From Caulobacterales bacterium RIFOXYB1_FULL_67_16 (GTDB taxonomy: Bacteria; Pseudomonadota; Alphaproteobacteria; Caulobacterales; Caulobacteraceae): a stretch of DNA of 25,053 nt. Shown piece after piece: positions 7,879-14,429 of the stretch (its first letter is position 1; every line of letters starts with the position of its first letter). Made by a program: the position numbers and the translations under genes. The notes beneath the pieces are model-generated. The model was given only the letters and a program-made list of their open reading frames with translations, made no database searches and had not been told where the DNA came from. The DNA lies in NCBI GenBank assembly GCA_001796045.1, contig MGLN01000022.1, forward strand, positions 7,390 to 32,442, given 5' to 3'.

Positions 7879-9047
7879 TGAACTCCGCTCTTCGCAGGAA
7901 GAGCGGGGGCGGCGCCGAGGCGGTCCCCAACGCGTCGGCGCCGGGCTTCCCGGACCGTTTGCCGGCCCTGACCGGCATTCGGTTCTGGCTCGCCCTCGGC
8001 GTCGTGCTCTTCCACTACCAGCTGAACATGACGCCCGAGGGCGGGACGGGGCTCGCCCTGATCGAGCGCGCACGCCTCGCGGTCGATTTCTTCTTCATTC
8101 TGTCGGGTTTCATCCTGGCGCACGTCTACGGGCGTCAGATCCGGAACGGGACCTACAACCACAAGCGCTTCCTCATCGCGCGGCTGGCCCGGATCTATCC
8201 GGCTCATCTCGCCATGATGGTGCTGATGGCGTTCATCGTCCTGGCGGCTATCGCCCTGGGTCAGCCGTTCGCGGCCGACAGTTACTCGCTGCCGGGGTTC
8301 GCGTCCGCCCTCGCCCTCACCCACGCCTGGTTCCCGGCTACCGTTCCCAATGAGTGGAACGGCCCGTCCTGGTCCCTGTCCGCGGAATGGGCCGCCTATC
8401 TGGCCTTCCCTGTGTTCGCCTTCATCGGGCTCAGGTCGGGCCGCCGCCCCTGGATGGTGATCGGTCTGTCGGTGGGCCTGTTCCTGGTGATCGACGGCCT
8501 CTACCGCTGGATCTTCAAGGACCAGCTCACCCATGCCGAGCTCGTGCTCGGCGTGCTGAGGATCATTCCCGAATTCCTGTTCGGGATCGGCCTTTACCAG
8601 CTCGGTTGCCGCATCCGTTGCGGTCGCCGGACGGCGACGCTCGCCGCCATCGGATCGCTTTTCGCCCTGATTTGCCTGATGGCGATCAGCGCCGACGAGC
8701 GCCTGATCGTGGCGGCCTCCGGCGTCGTCGTCCTCGCGCTGGCCCTCTGGGACCGCGCCGAGGATGACAGCGTCTTCAACCATCCGCTGCTGCTGGAGGC
8801 GGGCGAAGCCTCCTATGCCCTCTACCTCGTCCATCTCCCGCTTCTGATCATCTGGAAGAACGGGATGGCGATGCTGGGCGGCATCGACAGCACCTACCGG
8901 ATGTCCGCTTCCGAAGCGGCTCTGTTGCTGGTCGTGACTTTGGCCAGCGCCTTCGCACTGCACGCCTTCTGGGAGCGGCCCGCCCGCACCCTGGTGCGCA
9001 GCCTTTTCCTCACCCCCTCCCCCAACTCCGCGAAAGGTCAATCATGA
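7878..9047 (+). CDS. Membrane acyltransferase, acyltransferase-3 (OafA/YrhL) family
   Basis: This 389-residue polytopic protein with about ten membrane helices has the acyltransferase-3 landmarks: RLPALTGIRFWLALGVVLFHY at the start of the domain with H46, SGFILAHVY, the RLARIYPAH motif (about 102-110) and NGPSWSLSAEW (161-171). Family members transfer acetyl or other acyl groups to extracytoplasmic sugars or similar acceptors; the substrate here is unknown. It is coupled on both sides: its ATG overlaps the pump stop by one base and its own stop overlaps the HupE-like start by four. An acyltransferase inside a metal-efflux operon is unexpected. A change of surface polysaccharide or of a pump-associated molecule is possible, but nothing in the sequence shows it. 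Confidence 0.88.
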   Translation: MNSALRRKSGGGAEAVPNASAPGFPDRLPALTGIRFWLALGVVLFHYQLNMTPEGGTGLALIERARLAVDFFFILSGFILAHVYGRQIRNGTYNHKRFLIARLARIYPAHLAMMVLMAFIVLAAIALGQPFAADSYSLPGFASALALTHAWFPATVPNEWNGPSWSLSAEWAAYLAFPVFAFIGLRSGRRPWMVIGLSVGLFLVIDGLYRWIFKDQLTHAELVLGVLRIIPEFLFGIGLYQLGCRIRCGRRTATLAAIGSLFALICLMAISADERLIVAASGVVVLALALWDRAEDDSVFNHPLLLEAGEASYALYLVHLPLLIIWKNGMAMLGGIDSTYRMSASEAALLLVVTLASAFALHAFWERPARTLVRSLFLTPSPNSAKGQS

Positions 9048-9775
9048 CTTCTGCATTGCGCCGCGACTCCTGGTCGTGGCTCCGATCGCCCTGGACGGCG
9101 CTTCTGCTGATCCTCAGTTTCATGCTTCTGGACGGCGCCCTCAGTCAGGCCCTCGCCCACGGCGTCGCCGAGGGCGACAAGGGCTACATCCAGGAGACCA
9201 CCGGCTTCCTGTTCTGGCCTTTCGTCTATCTGGGCGCCAAGCACATGGTCACCGGATACGACCACCTGCTGTTCCTCTTCGGCGTGATCTTCTTCCTCTA
9301 CAGGATGAAGGACATCAGCATCTATGTGACGCTGTTCGCCATCGGCCACTCCTCAACCCTGCTGCTGGGCGTGCTGACCGACATCAGCGTCTCCAGCTAC
9401 ATCGTGGACGCCATCATCGGCCTGTCCGTCGTCTACAAATCCCTGGACAACATGGGCGCCTTCCAGCGCTGGTTCGGCTTCCAGCCCTCCACCAAGGCGG
9501 CGACCCTGATCTTCGGTCTGTTCCACGGCTTCGGTCTCGCGACCAAGCTGCAGGACTTCCAGATGTCGCCGGACGGCCTGATCGGCAACCTGATCGCCTT
9601 CAACATCGGCGTCGAGGCCGGCCAGCTGCTGGCGCTCGGCGGCATCCTTATCCTGATGGGCTTCTGGCGCCGCTCGAACAGCTTCTGGAACCACGCCTTC
9701 CTGACCAACGCCGTGGTCATGTGCCTCGGCTTCATTCTGACGGGCTACCAGCTCGTCGGCTTCTTCGTCATGTGA
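9044..9775 (+). CDS. HupE/UreJ-like membrane protein
   Basis: This 243-residue protein of about six to seven membrane helices resembles the HupE/UreJ group, some members of which move nickel. Conserved-looking polar motifs inside or near helices are KHMVTGYDHLLFL (H67, D73, H74), GHSST (H102), FHGFG (H161) and FNIGVEAGQ (E191). An N-terminal hydrophobic segment ends at SQALA-HG, which looks like a signal peptide that would leave His39 at the mature N-terminus, as in HupE-type proteins. It starts with an ATGA overlap on the acyltransferase stop. In an efflux operon it might import a needed metal, sense it or help export; direction and ion cannot be read from the sequence. Confidence 0.85.
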   Translation: MTSALRRDSWSWLRSPWTALLLILSFMLLDGALSQALAHGVAEGDKGYIQETTGFLFWPFVYLGAKHMVTGYDHLLFLFGVIFFLYRMKDISIYVTLFAIGHSSTLLLGVLTDISVSSYIVDAIIGLSVVYKSLDNMGAFQRWFGFQPSTKAATLIFGLFHGFGLATKLQDFQMSPDGLIGNLIAFNIGVEAGQLLALGGILILMGFWRRSNSFWNHAFLTNAVVMCLGFILTGYQLVGFFVM

Positions 9776-9790
9776 TCGGAGCCCCCCTCC

Positions 9791-10459
9791 ATGTTTAACG
9801 CAAACCGCCCCGCCCGCTCCGAACTGCCCACCACGCAGGAGTTGCTGAAATCCACCGGCATCGCCGCCGTCGTCGCCGGCGCGATCCTCGTCACTGTGGT
9901 CCTTCCAGCCGAATATGGCGTCGATCCCACGCGTATCGGCTCGGTCTTCGGCCTGACGGAAATGGGCCAGCTGAAACGCCAGCTCGCGCTGGAAGCCGAG
10001 GCTGACGCTGCGGCGGACGCCGCCGCCGCCGGCCAGACCTCGGGCGTCGCCTCCACGCCGACGCCTGCCGCAGCACCGGCCGCAGCCACCGGTCCGGTGG
10101 CGCCGTCAGCCCGGCCGGTCACGGCTGAAGCCGCCGCAGCCGGCATCCGCTCGGACGAGACTGTGATCGAACTGGCCCCCAACCAGGGCGCAGAGCTGAA
10201 GATGGACATGGCCGAAGGCGCCAAGGTCCGCTTCACCTGGAGGAGCAGCGGAGGTGCGGTGAATTTCGACACCCACGCTGACCGCCCCGGCGTCCGCTAT
10301 CACGGCTACGGAAAGGGCACCGATCTGCAGCAGTCCGGTGAGCTGACGGCGGCCTTCGACGGAAGCCATGGCTGGTTCTGGCGCAACCGGACCGGAGAGA
10401 CCGTGACGATCACGGTCGAAACCGAAGGCGCCTACACCGAGATCAAGCGGGTGGTCTGA
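9791..10459 (+). CDS. Membrane-anchored periplasmic protein, partner of the HupE-like protein
   Basis: This 222-residue protein has one membrane helix (about 21-41), a stretch PAEYGVDPTRIGSVFGLTEMG that looks conserved in type (39-59), an Ala/Pro linker (about 68-112) and a globular, beta-rich periplasmic domain (about 121-222). The domain contains NFDTHADRPGVRYHGYGKG with H162 and H171, and GSHGWFWRN with H193, residues that could bind metal or another ligand. GGAG-like GGAG at 9779-9782 precedes the ATG. It is the last gene of the operon, followed by strong inverted repeats. I recall similar proteins being annotated only as transmembrane anchor proteins beside HupE-like genes; no function is established to my knowledge. 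A periplasmic partner of the HupE-like protein is inferred from adjacency. Confidence 0.8.
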   Translation: MFNANRPARSELPTTQELLKSTGIAAVVAGAILVTVVLPAEYGVDPTRIGSVFGLTEMGQLKRQLALEAEADAAADAAAAGQTSGVASTPTPAAAPAAATGPVAPSARPVTAEAAAAGIRSDETVIELAPNQGAELKMDMAEGAKVRFTWRSSGGAVNFDTHADRPGVRYHGYGKGTDLQQSGELTAAFDGSHGWFWRNRTGETVTITVETEGAYTEIKRVV

Positions 10460-10496
10460 CCCGCTTGTGGGTCGGCCGCCGCCAGTCGGCCGACCG

Positions 10497-10536
10497 GATG
10501 GCGGGGCGCTGGAACCCCCTGACGCGCCCCGCCATC
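10497..10536 (+). terminator. Probable transcription terminator between convergent operons
   Basis: A perfect 12-bp stem, GATGGCGGGGCG (10497-10508) with CGCCCCGCCATC (10525-10536), encloses a 16-base loop and is followed on the plus strand by ATTTCTC. Two further inverted repeats lie just upstream: GACCC/GGGTC at 10458-10462 and 10469-10473, and GTCGGCC/GGCCGAC at 10471-10477 and 10488-10494. The stem touches the stop codon of the convergent MFS gene at 10535, so it may serve both directions. The T-tract is weak, which lowers certainty of intrinsic termination. Confidence 0.65.
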
Positions 10537-11869
10537 ATTTCTCGTCCGGTCGCGGCCAGCGCGGATGCGCCTCGTCGATCACGACCGGATGGGCGTGCCA
10601 ACTGGACTGCCGGTCCGGACGCTCGCCTTCGGACAGGTGGGGGTCATCGGCGTCCAGGTCCGAGTGCGAGTGCGCGAGATTGGCCGGGTCGTAGCGGGGC
10701 CAGACCACGAGCGCGAGAACCACACCCACCGCGCAGAGGCCCGCGAGCACAAGGAAGGCCGCGCGGGGATCCGCCTCGGCGGAGACGAGCCCCGCGACCG
10801 GATAGGCGATCAGCCAGCAGGCGTGGGACAGGGCGAACTGGGCGGCGAACAGCGAGGGGCGGTCTTGCGAGGTCGAGGACCGTCGAAGCGCCCGACCGGC
10901 CGGCGTGATGGTCAGCGAATAGCCGAAGCCCATGACGATCCAGAGCCCCAAAAGGATGGGGTAGGACGTCGCCACAAAGGCGCCGAGCAGAAGCACGCCC
11001 GTCATGACGCCAGCGCCCGCGATCATGGCGGAGCGGTCGGGGATCCTTTGAAGGACGCGCGGCAGTAGCAGGGCGGCGGTCATCGACCCCGCGCCGAAGG
11101 CCGCGAGCGCCCAGGCCGTCGCCTGTTGAGAGAGGCCAAAGCTGCTCTGCACAAGCACGACGGTGTTCACGAACACCATCGCGCCGCCTGCGGCGGTCGC
11201 CAGGCTGACCGCCAGAAGGCCTCTCAGCCTCGGGGTCAGGGCGAACAGCCGGGCGCCAGCCGTCAGCCGGCGTATGAAGGGCAAGGGCGCTGCGCCGGCG
11301 GACCGGGGCAGGATCGCCCGGACGACAAAGACCGCCGAGAGCGCGAAGCCGAGAGCTGTCCCCACGAACAGATTGTTGTAGCTGATGAAGGCCAGCAGAA
11401 CGGCGGCGACCACCGGACTGGCCACGCTTTCGAGGTCCGCCGCGAGGCGGGAGAGCGAGAGCGCCTTGGTATACTCCCCCTCGTCCTCCAGAAGGTCCGG
11501 GATCATGGCCTGGAACGCCGGGGTGAAGGCGGCGGAGGCCGTGTAGAGCACGGCCATCAGGGCATAGACTTGCCAGGCGGCGCCCACGAACGGCAGGGTG
11601 ATGGCGACGCCCGCCCTGACGACGTCCAGCGACACGAGGAGGGTCTTGCGCGGCAAGCGCGCGGCGATGGCGCTCGCGAACGGCGCGACGGCGATATAGG
11701 CCACCATCTTGATCGAGAGCGCTGCGCCGAGAATTTCTCCGGCGTTGGCGCCGGCCAGATCATGGGCAAGCAGGCCGAGGGCGACGGTCGCCATGCCCGT
11801 ACCGAGCAGAGCCGACACCTGGGCGATGAAGAGCCTGCGGTAGGCGGGATTGGACAGCGGAGAAAACAT
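10535..11869 (-). CDS. MFS exporter, NreB-like (probable nickel/cobalt efflux)
   Basis: This 444-residue major facilitator has about twelve membrane helices. It opens with MFSPLSNPAYRRLFIAQ and ALLGTGMATVALGLLAHDL, and has the loop ARLPRKTLLVSLDVVRAG between helices 2 and 3. The opening and the AFTPAFQAMIPDLL segment resemble NreB-type nickel resistance exporters, as I remember them. The cytoplasmic C-terminal tail (about 405-444) contains several His residues mixed with Asp and Glu, weaker than the His-rich tail of Cupriavidus NreB. I chose ATG at 11869 rather than an upstream GTG/ATG extension because the predicted operator and promoter lie just before it (11888-11916). Metal specificity rests on this resemblance and on the RcnR-type operator. 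Confidence 0.85.
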   Translation of the reverse strand: MFSPLSNPAYRRLFIAQVSALLGTGMATVALGLLAHDLAGANAGEILGAALSIKMVAYIAVAPFASAIAARLPRKTLLVSLDVVRAGVAITLPFVGAAWQVYALMAVLYTASAAFTPAFQAMIPDLLEDEGEYTKALSLSRLAADLESVASPVVAAVLLAFISYNNLFVGTALGFALSAVFVVRAILPRSAGAAPLPFIRRLTAGARLFALTPRLRGLLAVSLATAAGGAMVFVNTVVLVQSSFGLSQQATAWALAAFGAGSMTAALLLPRVLQRIPDRSAMIAGAGVMTGVLLLGAFVATSYPILLGLWIVMGFGYSLTITPAGRALRRSSTSQDRPSLFAAQFALSHACWLIAYPVAGLVSAEADPRAAFLVLAGLCAVGVVLALVVWPRYDPANLAHSHSDLDADDPHLSEGERPDRQSSWHAHPVVIDEAHPRWPRPDEK

Positions 11870-11890
11870 CTGCGGACCCGATCGGAAAGA

Positions 11891-11905
11891 TACTCCCCCA
11901 TAGTA
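11891..11905 (-). promoter_or_regulatory. Predicted DmeR/RcnR-type operator of the NreB-like gene
   Basis: Read on the minus strand this is TACTATGGGGGAGTA, a perfect TACT-N7-AGTA inverted repeat with a five-G run next to the right half, the closest of the three sites to the RcnR consensus. It lies 22-36 bases before the MFS start at 11869. A good promoter brackets it on the same strand: TTGGTT (11916-11911), a 17-bp spacer and GTATCT (11893-11888), so binding would block RNA polymerase. It shares GGGGGAGTA with the site at 1579-1593. Confidence 0.72.
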
Positions 11906-11986
11906 CCGCAAACCAATCCGCGGGTCGTCACGAAATCATCATCGCCGAGGCGCGTCCGCGACCACAATTCACTGGATCAACGGCGC

Positions 11987-11999
11987 GTTACACAATAAC
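11987..11999 (+). promoter_or_regulatory. Zur-like palindrome before the MerC-domain gene
   Basis: GTTACACAATAAC is an inverted repeat that differs at one base from GTTAT-N3-ATAAC, the core of bacterial Zur boxes. On the minus strand the better half extends to AATGTTAT, as in E. coli Zur sites. It ends nine bases before the ATG at 12009, a position suited to repression. It does not resemble the three RcnR-type sites, so the two divergent genes probably answer to different regulators. No zur gene is visible in the window. Confidence 0.4.
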
Positions 12000-12008
12000 A
12001 TTCTCAAC

Positions 12009-12407
12009 ATGCCTCCCGCCCCCACAGACACCGGTCGTTCCCGGCCAATCGACCTGTTCGGCGCCGGTCTTTCCGTGTTCTGCGTCGTCCATTGTGTGTC
12101 GAGCGCGGGGGTGCTTGGCCTTCTGCCCCTGGCGGGGCTCGCCGGCGGCGAGTGGCTCCACTGGACGCTTGCCGGCGTCGCGGCCTGTGCGGCCTGGATC
12201 GCGCTCGTCACACCTCGCGTGGGCGCACCCATGATGCTTCGGGGCCTCGCGATCGCCGCCATTCTGGCGCTTGTGGCGGGCGCGGCCGAACGCCCGACGG
12301 TGGAGACCGCTCCGATCGCCACCATCGTCGGCGGGTTGAGTCTCGTCCTCGCGCACCTCCTCAATGTTGTCCGGCTCAAGCGCGCAAGAACGCCCCAACC
12401 CGCCTGA
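12009..12407 (+). CDS. MerC-domain small membrane protein
   Basis: This 132-residue protein has about four membrane helices. The first contains FCVVHC (C25, H28, C29), matching the cysteine pair of the MerC family (mercury and related metal transport proteins). Helices follow at about 31-46, 48-66, 70-89 and 98-120. Chromosomal MerC-domain proteins of this type are common outside mercury operons, and no merA, merR, merT or merP lies here, so mercury is not indicated. No Shine-Dalgarno precedes the ATG; TAACAT at 11996-12001 could be a -10 box giving a nearly leaderless transcript. The Zur-like palindrome just upstream hints at zinc. The gene converges on the acyltransferase gene at 12432. Confidence 0.78.
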   Translation: MPPAPTDTGRSRPIDLFGAGLSVFCVVHCVSSAGVLGLLPLAGLAGGEWLHWTLAGVAACAAWIALVTPRVGAPMMLRGLAIAAILALVAGAAERPTVETAPIATIVGGLSLVLAHLLNVVRLKRARTPQPA

Positions 12408-12438
12408 CGGCGACCCTTCCGGGAGAGCCCCTCAGGCG
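12401..12438. terminator. Possible bidirectional stem-loop between convergent genes
   Basis: CGCCTGA (12401-12407) and TCAGGCG (12432-12438) form a perfect 7-bp stem with a 24-base loop. Each arm contains the stop codon of one of the two converging genes. There is no T-tract on either strand, so it is weak evidence for termination. Confidence 0.3.
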
Positions 12439-13538
12439 ATGGGCCGCTCGGCGCTGACGCCGGGCGCCTGCGGTGGTCTTCGCGGCGGATTGAGACGGGC
12501 CTGAACAGGGCGGTCGAAGGCGTACCGGAAGATTGCAGCTCCGATGAAGGCGCTCGCCAGACCCGCAGTCCAGATCGCCCAGCGAACATCTGAGGACCAG
12601 CCTGCCTGTCCGATCGCATCGAAGACCCCGAACCAGAGGATCCGGACCACTTCATTGGTCAGGAAGATCGCGAACGACATCAGGCCGAGATGCTCGATCA
12701 GGCGTGAGGGTCTCGCGACCGGCGTCGCGCCCGCAGCCCAGATCATCACGGTCAGCAACAGAAGCGAGAGCAAGGCGGTGGTCCCGATCACCTGCGCGCA
12801 AACGAGGACGCCGAGGGCGACGATCCCCGCCATCGCGGCGAGCCTCGGCGGGATATAGACGCGCGCCCCGAACAGCGCCGCCGCAACACCGAGCAGGAAC
12901 AGAGGCAGGGCTCGCAGAAAGCCGTGGCTGAAAGGCAGGCGATAGATCGGATCGCCGAGCCAGGCGCGGCTGGCGCAGAGCCCTACGGCGCCCGCCACGA
13001 TCAGCCAGGGCCGCCTACGCCAGATCAGTCGGCATATCCACGGCAACAGGAGATAACATCCGAGCAGGGCCGAGAGCGTCCAGGTCGGCGCGTTCCAGCC
13101 CTGTCCCCCCGGAACGCCATAGGCCTGAAGCAGAGCCGCCTGCGCCGGGAGCTGCGCCCAGTCGAACCACTGGGGATTGCTCGGGCGAATGCCGACCGCG
13201 GCGGCGACGGCGACCATTGCGGCAAGTACGCCGATCACGACGAGATGAGACGGGACGACCCTGAGGACGCGCTGGCGGATATAGTCCAGGATGTTGAGCG
13301 AGCGGGCGGCGAAGCCGTCGCCATAGATCCGGGCCAGAATGTACCCGGAATCGATGATGAAGAAGTTGGTCAGCAGGAACCCCCGGTCAAACACCGGGTG
13401 GAGTTCGCCCAGCGGCGTCGGAGCCGCCTCGCGAAAATGATACAGGATGATCAGGGCGCCGGCGACGAACCGGAGAACGTCGAGCCAGCCGCCGCGCGCG
13501 ATCCGGGCCGGCCTGCGGGGTTCTGCGACCTCGACCAA
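12432..13538 (-). CDS. Second acyltransferase-3 family membrane protein, last gene of the minus operon
   Basis: With TTG at 13538 as start, this 368-residue protein opens with RIARGGWLDVLRFVAGALIILYHF, the usual acyltransferase-3 beginning, and has about ten membrane helices. RQRVLRVVPSHLVVI corresponds to the RxxRxxPxH region and NAPTWTLSALLGCYLL to the PSWSLS region; the usual Glu of the SxE motif is not evident (TWTLSALLG), so catalysis may differ from the copy at 7878. The frame is open far upstream, but that part overlaps the preceding genes and is Arg/Pro-rich, so I place the start two bases after the previous stop. The ribosome binding site is poor. Its presence makes two acyltransferases, one per RND operon. 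Confidence 0.75.
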   Translation of the reverse strand: MVEVAEPRRPARIARGGWLDVLRFVAGALIILYHFREAAPTPLGELHPVFDRGFLLTNFFIIDSGYILARIYGDGFAARSLNILDYIRQRVLRVVPSHLVVIGVLAAMVAVAAAVGIRPSNPQWFDWAQLPAQAALLQAYGVPGGQGWNAPTWTLSALLGCYLLLPWICRLIWRRRPWLIVAGAVGLCASRAWLGDPIYRLPFSHGFLRALPLFLLGVAAALFGARVYIPPRLAAMAGIVALGVLVCAQVIGTTALLSLLLLTVMIWAAGATPVARPSRLIEHLGLMSFAIFLTNEVVRILWFGVFDAIGQAGWSSDVRWAIWTAGLASAFIGAAIFRYAFDRPVQARLNPPRRPPQAPGVSAERPIA

Positions 13539-13540
13539 CG

Positions 13541-13957
13541 TCAGTCCGCGCGCGTTGCGGCGACCGGGCCGGGGGTATCGTGGTGGTGACGGGACCCGAG
13601 GACAATCTGGTCGCGCCCGAGGAAGAGCGCAGCCGACCCAAGAACGCAGACCACCGCCATCACCCCCGCCATAACCCGTCCCGCCTTGTCTCGTCCGGCG
13701 ACACGGTAGGTCATGAAGGTCAACAAAAGCATCAGCGCCCCGTAGGGGAGATACATCGGTATCCGGTAGAGCGATGCGAGCGGCACGGCGATGACGCAGA
13801 CGACCAGGCCTGCGACGAGGCTGCCGGCGAGGGCGATCAGGGTATCTGGAACGGGATCGAACGGCCGAACCCGACGTTGTGTCCGCCCCCGAGGGCGATA
13901 CCGGCCTGGCCGCCATCGGGGGGCGTGACTACGGATCGGGGAGCGTTTTCCGCCCAT
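13541..13957 (-). CDS. Three-helix membrane protein of unknown function
   Basis: This 138-residue protein has an Arg-rich N-terminus (about 1-33) and three hydrophobic segments: about 39-62, 70-85 and 93-114. A short tail contains SRHHHD. I do not recognise a family. ATG at 13957 follows the DUF305 stop by three bases and the next gene begins two bases after its stop, so it is surely part of the operon. The basic N-terminus could mean that the true start lies further in, but no better start with a ribosome binding site is visible. Confidence 0.65.
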   Translation of the reverse strand: MGGKRSPIRSHAPRWRPGRYRPRGRTQRRVRPFDPVPDTLIALAGSLVAGLVVCVIAVPLASLYRIPMYLPYGALMLLLTFMTYRVAGRDKAGRVMAGVMAVVCVLGSAALFLGRDQIVLGSRHHHDTPGPVAATRAD

Positions 13958-13960
13958 GAT

Positions 13961-14401
13961 CTAGACCGCCGGCTCGACGGGACGCCCGGCGCGGTTGGCG
14001 AGCCACACACGCATGCGGACGATCTCTGCTTCCTGGGTGCGGATCACCTCTTCGGCGAGCCCGCGAACCTCGGCGTCCTTCCCGTGCTCCAGGGCGATCC
14101 GGGCCATCGCGACCGCTCCCTCATGGTGGGCGATCATCCCGCGCATGAAGTCGACATCGGCGTCGCCGCTGTAGTCGATCTCCATGGCCAGGTGCATGCG
14201 CTCGTTGGCCTCCTTGAAGGAGCGGGTGGCCGGACTGTCCGCCGCGGCGTCGGCATGACCCGCATGGGCGTCGATCGGACGCGCATCGACGGGCGTGCCC
14301 GCCTGAGGTCGGGTCGCGTTCTGGCGGGACAGCATCCCGAAGCCGAAGGCCGATATGAGAAGAAACAGCGCAATCACGCCGACCCATCCGGACCGTTTCA
14401 T
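13961..14401 (-). CDS. DUF305 family membrane-anchored periplasmic protein
   Basis: This 146-residue protein has an N-terminal anchor or signal (about 5-23), a His-containing spacer (H46, H49) and a DUF305 domain with MHLAM (69-73), the motif FMRGMIAHHEGAVAMA (85-100) and H92/H93. DUF305 proteins are ferritin-like four-helix bundles; the cyanobacterial member CopM binds copper in the periplasm through Met and His. Here a role as periplasmic metal binder next to the ATPase is likely, though the metal is not determined. A strong AAGGAGA (14414-14408) precedes ATG 14401. It follows the ATPase gene by 28 bases. Confidence 0.87.
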   Translation of the reverse strand: MKRSGWVGVIALFLLISAFGFGMLSRQNATRPQAGTPVDARPIDAHAGHADAAADSPATRSFKEANERMHLAMEIDYSGDADVDFMRGMIAHHEGAVAMARIALEHGKDAEVRGLAEEVIRTQEAEIVRMRVWLANRAGRPVEPAV

Positions 14402-14429
14402 GGAAGTCTCCTTTTCTGGGATTTGAGGG

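Noticed and set aside
4948..8073. A very long open frame (about 1040 codons) on the minus strand opposite the first RND pump
   Set aside because: It is antisense to a well-supported CzcA-type gene, its translation is rich in Arg, His, Gln and Asp without domains or membrane segments, and such frames are common opposite GC-rich coding DNA.
11471..11482. ATACTCCCCCTC inside the MFS gene, resembling half of the RcnR-type operator
   Set aside because: The second half-site (AGTA at the right spacing) is missing and the site lies inside coding sequence.
12432..13916. A longer form of the second acyltransferase reaching back to 13916
   Set aside because: The extra 126 residues are Arg/Pro-rich, overlap the three-helix membrane protein in another frame, and precede the natural start of the family's domain.
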